64,000 nt of DNA from Brachionus rotundiformis (lineage: Eukaryota > Rotifera > Eurotatoria > Ploima > Brachionidae), in assembly GCA_016802295.1 (NCBI GenBank), contig JAESIW010000138.1:4093709-4157708 (forward strand). The letters run 5' to 3'. Numbering within the stretch: position 1 is the first letter of the stretch; each line of letters begins with the position of its first letter. Shown piece by piece: positions 60,601 through 64,000 of this stretch. Both the position numbers and the translations under genes were made by a program. The notes beneath the pieces were generated by a model, which was not told where the DNA came from, searched no databases, and saw only the letters and a program-made list of their open reading frames with translations.

Positions 60601-61655
60601 CTCTCAGAATGGGGTTAGAAAAACAAACAGGAATTTGTTGATAAGTTTGAATAGCTGGCATAGTTTTAAAAGCGTTCAAAGCCTGGCTAGTGGTCATTGA
60701 GCTCGGACTAGTCTATCATGCCAAGACATATGGCTTGGAAAAAACGATTAGAGCGTTAGTGTTCACTTGATAAATTTAAATCATCTGTGAAAATAAAAGA
60801 TATAAAGGCATTTAATGTAATTTTAATAAATTAAACAATTTGGCAACCAACTGAATAGATTTTTCTCTCTTTCTTTCTCTCTCTCTCTCTTTTGCCTAAT
60901 CCCCAAAGAGCTTTGTTTGATAAAAAATATATATTTTTTTAATTAGCAAAAATTCTAATTAATATTTGCTCAATTATTTTTTGAATGTTTTTTCAAGAAA
61001 TTATGTACAGTAGAGATTTTGCAGTGAGATAATCAAACACCTGATTAGGACTAAACCAATACGTACACACACACACAAATGCAATATGTACGCTTCCAAG
61101 CTACTAATTTGAGGCCCTGAAGACCTAAAAACGTGCTGAACGAAGGTGAAGCCTTACACTAATTGCAGCACTCTTGAGCGCTCACCTAAGCTCGTTGTCC
61201 CAAATCAAATTTTTCTATGGTACACTTAAACTAGAAAAAATAAACCCTCTTGACAAATACTCAAGCTGTATATGTGAGCTATTCTCATCTCTTGCTTAAT
61301 TATCAAAAAATTGTTCAATTAATTTTTTAAAATGTTTTATTTATAAAAAAATTAGAAAATAAATTCTCGTAAATGTTTTATTACAAAAAAAAATAAAATA
61401 AAATAACTAAAATCTCAAAAATTTAATTAGAACAGAATAAAAAAAATAAAACAACAAATAAAATTTTAAATAAAACTTTATTTTTTAATAATTATAATAA
61501 TAATAATTATATAGAATAGAAAAAAAAAAAAATTTACAATTGGCTAATACATATTATGTAGTGTATTTGTAGCGAGTGTGTAGTTAGGTGTGTAGCGAGT
61601 AAATAAATGATGGCATTGGATGTGTTTGATTAGAGTGAAGGTGTCGTGATGCTGG
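57690..61655. other. Large gene-poor region downstream of FoxC and ENY2
   Basis: Nearly 4 kb with no gene I can support. Some patches are less AT-rich and could be regulatory for the developmental gene FoxC: 59045-59200 (GCGCGCC, octamer ATTTGCAT, TGACGTCT), 59700-59850, and 60080-60440. A CT-repeat tract lies at about 60866-60891 and a short AC repeat at about 61063-61077. Confidence 0.4.
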
Positions 61656-62948
61656 CTACTTGTTAAAGCTAGTCATGAAGTCATAGGTGTACGGATTTTT
61701 GAATGTAGACGGTGTCAATTGTCCGATAAGTTGATTGGAGTGAAATGAGTTGACCGCGGATGAGTCGTAGGCGGCGTAGTAGGGCGGCGCGTACAGTTTG
61801 GTATGTTGGGGACTCTCGGCACTTAGCGAGTTGACAGGGGTGCTCGCGTTTGAGCTTGAGGCGGACGTGGCATTCGAGCTGTACCAATTTTGCGCTTTTT
61901 GACAATTGTTGGCACCGCTGGTGGCGTAGTAGTTCGAGTTTAGCTGCGTAGATAGGAGACTGGTGTAAGTGGGCGGCTCGGCGTATTGTGATTGGAATGT
62001 GGCGGTGGTAGATGTTGCTGGTGGTGACTTGGGCGAGACGGAGCCGCCGCTCGACGACACACCGGACGAGCTGGACACATTGGCCGTCGACTCGGCCGTA
62101 TTGGTAACTATGTTCTCGACCGAAAACGCTGACGAGTAGTTGTCGCCGAGCTTGGGCTTTTTGGCGACGGGCTGCGGCCCGGCCGACGCGGACGCCTTCG
62201 TCTTTGCCGAGCTGGCGCTCTTTTTGAGCGACTCCTTTTTAAATCGTCGTCGTCGGCGCAAGTAGCTTCCGTTGTCGAACATGTTGTAGCTCTCGGGGTC
62301 CAGGGTCCAGTAGCTTCCCTTGCCAGGCCGCTTGTCGTCGCGCTGCACCTTGCAGAAGCAGTCGTTCAGCGAAAGGTTGTGTCTGATCGAGTTTTGCCAG
62401 CCTTGCTTGTTCTCGCGGTAGTAGGGAAACTTGTCCATTATGAATTGGTAGATTCCGTTTAGGGTGATCTTTTTGTCGGGCACGTTCTGGATGGCCATGG
62501 CAATCAGGGCTATGTACGAGTAGGGCGGCTTGACCATGTCCTTGTTTGAGGCGGCCGAGCTAGCCGCCGACGAGGAGGAGTGCTGGGCGGCGGGTGTGGG
62601 CGCGCCGGCGTGCACCGGGCTCGGCGACGAGTTGACGTTGAGCGGCGCGCTCAAATTGTAGCCGGTGGTGACCGAGTTGGTCGACGAGGCGCTCGACGAC
62701 GTGGACGAGCTCGAGTACGGCGACGTGTTCTGTATGTACTGGTTCAGGTAGCTGCTGCCCGGCTGGCCCACGTAGCCGGACGGGCTCTGGCTGCTCAGGT
62801 GGTAGCTGAGGTGCGGCGAGGCCGACTGGTAGGCTGCGTAGCTCGGCGCCGGCTGCTGGGCCGCTATGGCCGCGATCGCCCGGTAGTACGACGACGACTC
62901 CTGGTAGCTGCTCGGATAGTTGAGTATGTTCGATCCTGCTTGGCTCAT
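61656..62948 (-). CDS. FoxC: FoxC forkhead transcription factor, intronless
   Basis: One open frame of 430 aa. The forkhead DNA-binding domain is at about residues 137-236: DMVKPPYSYIALIAMAIQNV, KKITLNGIYQFIMDKFPYYR, the recognition helix NKQGWQNSIRHNLSLNDCF, and GKGSYWTLDPESYNMFDNGS followed by the basic wing FLRRRRRFKK-type sequence (here YLRRRRRFKK). This set, with 'DMVKPPYSYIALIAMAIQN', is that of FoxC rather than FoxD, FoxF or FoxL. The N terminus has the SSYYRA block shared with FOXC1/2, and the rest is Ser/Ala/Gly-rich. FoxC factors act in mesoderm and muscle development. The 5' half of the gene is strikingly GC-rich for this window, with codon third positions mostly G or C. Upstream (63371-63530) is a CCAAT/GC-box promoter. 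No intron is needed, as in vertebrate FOXC. Confidence 0.95.
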   Translation of the reverse strand: MSQAGSNILNYPSSYQESSSYYRAIAAIAAQQPAPSYAAYQSASPHLSYHLSSQSPSGYVGQPGSSYLNQYIQNTSPYSSSSTSSSASSTNSVTTGYNLSAPLNVNSSPSPVHAGAPTPAAQHSSSSAASSAASNKDMVKPPYSYIALIAMAIQNVPDKKITLNGIYQFIMDKFPYYRENKQGWQNSIRHNLSLNDCFCKVQRDDKRPGKGSYWTLDPESYNMFDNGSYLRRRRRFKKESLKKSASSAKTKASASAGPQPVAKKPKLGDNYSSAFSVENIVTNTAESTANVSSSSGVSSSGGSVSPKSPPATSTTATFQSQYAEPPTYTSLLSTQLNSNYYATSGANNCQKAQNWYSSNATSASSSNASTPVNSLSAESPQHTKLYAPPYYAAYDSSAVNSFHSNQLIGQLTPSTFKNPYTYDFMTSFNK

Positions 62949-63159
62949 TTTTTACATCAACAAATCTACACAAGTATTTAAATTAGAAATATGGCTGAAT
63001 AAGAGAAATTATTTTTTTTTTTTTATTTTTTATAAAAAAAAAATATATAAAATAAAAAAAGGTGAATTTTTATTGAAAAAAAAATATAAACTCTATCAAA
63101 ATAACTTGAATATATATTTTTAGCTAGAATAATAAATATATATGCCAAACAAAACGAAA

Positions 63160-63245
63160 AGAGAGAAAAAAATCGACTAATAAAATACGAAATAGAGAAA
63201 ACAGAGAGTAGTGGAGAAAGAGAGAGAGAAAGAGAGAAAAAAAAA
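63160..63245. repeat. GA-rich purine tract between FoxC and its promoter
   Basis: Repeated GAGAAA/GAGAGA words (for example 63212-63238) on the plus strand, CT-rich on the FoxC sense strand. Low-complexity DNA in the probable 5' leader; GA tracts near promoters can be binding sites for GAGA-type factors, which is only a possibility here. Confidence 0.5.
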
Positions 63246-63370
63246 GTTATAAAAACAATTTTTTTTCTACTGAACACAAATAAAAGTGGAACCCATTATC
63301 ATTTATATTTTTTACGGTATGCAACAGAAAATATGTTTTTAATTTTGGCACACAAGCAGAGAATAGAAGA

Positions 63371-63530
63371 GAGCGAATGGGGGGCCGCGCATTTATTCGA
63401 ACAGCCAATGGGAAAATTGGCAGCCGAGATGGCGAATGAGAATTTTCGAGCGGGGCGGGACCGCGCCGCGCAATTTTCTCATTGGCTGCTCGGCGATAAT
63501 TTATGCGCGTTGCAGTTTCTATTTCACTAA
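63371..63530 (-). promoter_or_regulatory. Probable FoxC promoter: CCAAT dyad flanking a GC box
   Basis: About 450-550 bases before the FoxC ATG lies a GC-rich patch in AT-rich DNA. CAGCCAATGGGAAAATTG (63402-63419) and CAATTTTCTCATTGGCTG (63471-63488) form an inverted pair with one mismatch; each holds a CCAAT box. Between them are GGGGCGGGAC (an Sp1-type GC box, 63452-63461) and GC-rich CCGCGCCGCG. Facing CCAAT boxes and a GC box are typical of animal promoters without TATA. Assignment to FoxC is by position. Confidence 0.6.
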
Positions 63531-64000
63531 ATCACTCTCAATTAATTGACTTGATCGCTTTTATAGCGATAGGTAAATAGAAATCAATTTAGACACAATA
63601 AAAAACTGGAATAAAATATTTCTTATATTTATACACCTAAATGACGAATGAGAATATAGGCATAAAAATTTGAATATTGAAACTATTCGGCCCGTATCTC
63701 CGGGGCTTGCAACTATATTCTTATTGTGATAACATAATTTACATAATAATATATATAGAGAGAAAAAAATTGAGTATATTGAGCACTGGTCCCTCGGCGG
63801 CAAGGCCCAGCCGTGTGACATAATCTGTGCATTTACATCTAATCAAGTGAACCTATCCGAGATTAACCTATCAGTGATTAAGAACAAAAATAGCCTCATC
63901 GCTGAATAAACCTATTTGACAATCAAGTCAATGGACTTTTAAGCTTGTAATGTTGATTGAAAAAACAAAATGTTGATTTAATTAATTGTCGGTGATCTGG
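63531..64000. other. Window end, no gene seen
   Basis: AT-rich with a few GC-balanced words (CGGCCCGTATCTCCGGGGC near 63690; GGTCCCTCGGCGGC near 63789). No frame or RNA gene supported. Confidence 0.4.

Noticed and set aside
62580..62981. Arg-rich plus-strand frame of 133 codons and a second minus-strand frame over FoxC
   Set aside because: High GC removes stop codons by chance; only the forkhead frame has conserved motifs.
63023..63277. Ser/Leu/Phe-rich minus-strand frame upstream of FoxC
   Set aside because: Produced by the purine-rich GA tract and poly-A runs; no signal of selection for coding.

Overview
This is AT-rich nuclear DNA from an animal, with spliced genes and many decayed retrotransposon pieces. 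The gene set fits a ciliated invertebrate outside Ecdysozoa: DNAAF6 and NEK11 (cilia or vertebrate-like kinase genes usually missing from flies and nematodes), FoxC, TAF3 with a PHD finger, a Pellino protein and a kinesin-6. AT content, introns of about 50 nt and CR1-type fragments would suit a monogonont rotifer such as Brachionus, but that is inference. Nothing looks bacterial or viral.

Layout. 1-6.6 kb: LINE scraps, an MCFD2-like EF-hand gene (minus) and a long gene-poor stretch ending in a promoter-like segment. 6.7-16 kb: Pellino and TAF3 (plus). 16.2-23.4 kb: three nearly identical copies of a secreted chitin-binding gene. Two of them form a large inverted repeat around an intronless GT31 glycosyltransferase; the third is a direct copy 2.2 kb further on, beyond a dead MULE-type transposase. 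24-31 kb: YIPF3, DDX55 and DNAAF6 (plus). 31-36 kb: LINE remains and an orphan GPCR. 36-45 kb: a seven-exon kinesin-6 (KIF20, minus) whose two long introns hold LINE fragments and two fold-back elements. 45-50 kb: LINE copies and a 564-base run of N. 51-58 kb: NEK11 (seven exons) and ENY2 (plus). 58-64 kb: gene-poor DNA, then an intronless GC-rich FoxC gene (minus) with a CCAAT/GC-box promoter.

I rebuilt exon structures by hand from reading frame, GT/AG sites and phase. Every join keeps frame and matches known family sequence across the junction. Introns fall into two classes: 47-61 nt, or roughly 0.5-2.4 kb and mostly carrying transposon debris.

The genes do not form one pathway. Themes are transcription co-activation (TAF3 in TFIID, ENY2 in SAGA/TREX-2), cilia and cell division (DNAAF6, NEK11, KIF20), the secretory route (MCFD2, YIPF3, GT31 and the chitin-binding proteins), ribosome biogenesis (DDX55) and innate signalling (Pellino). 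The strongest candidate for something new is the inverted-repeat chitin-binding locus.
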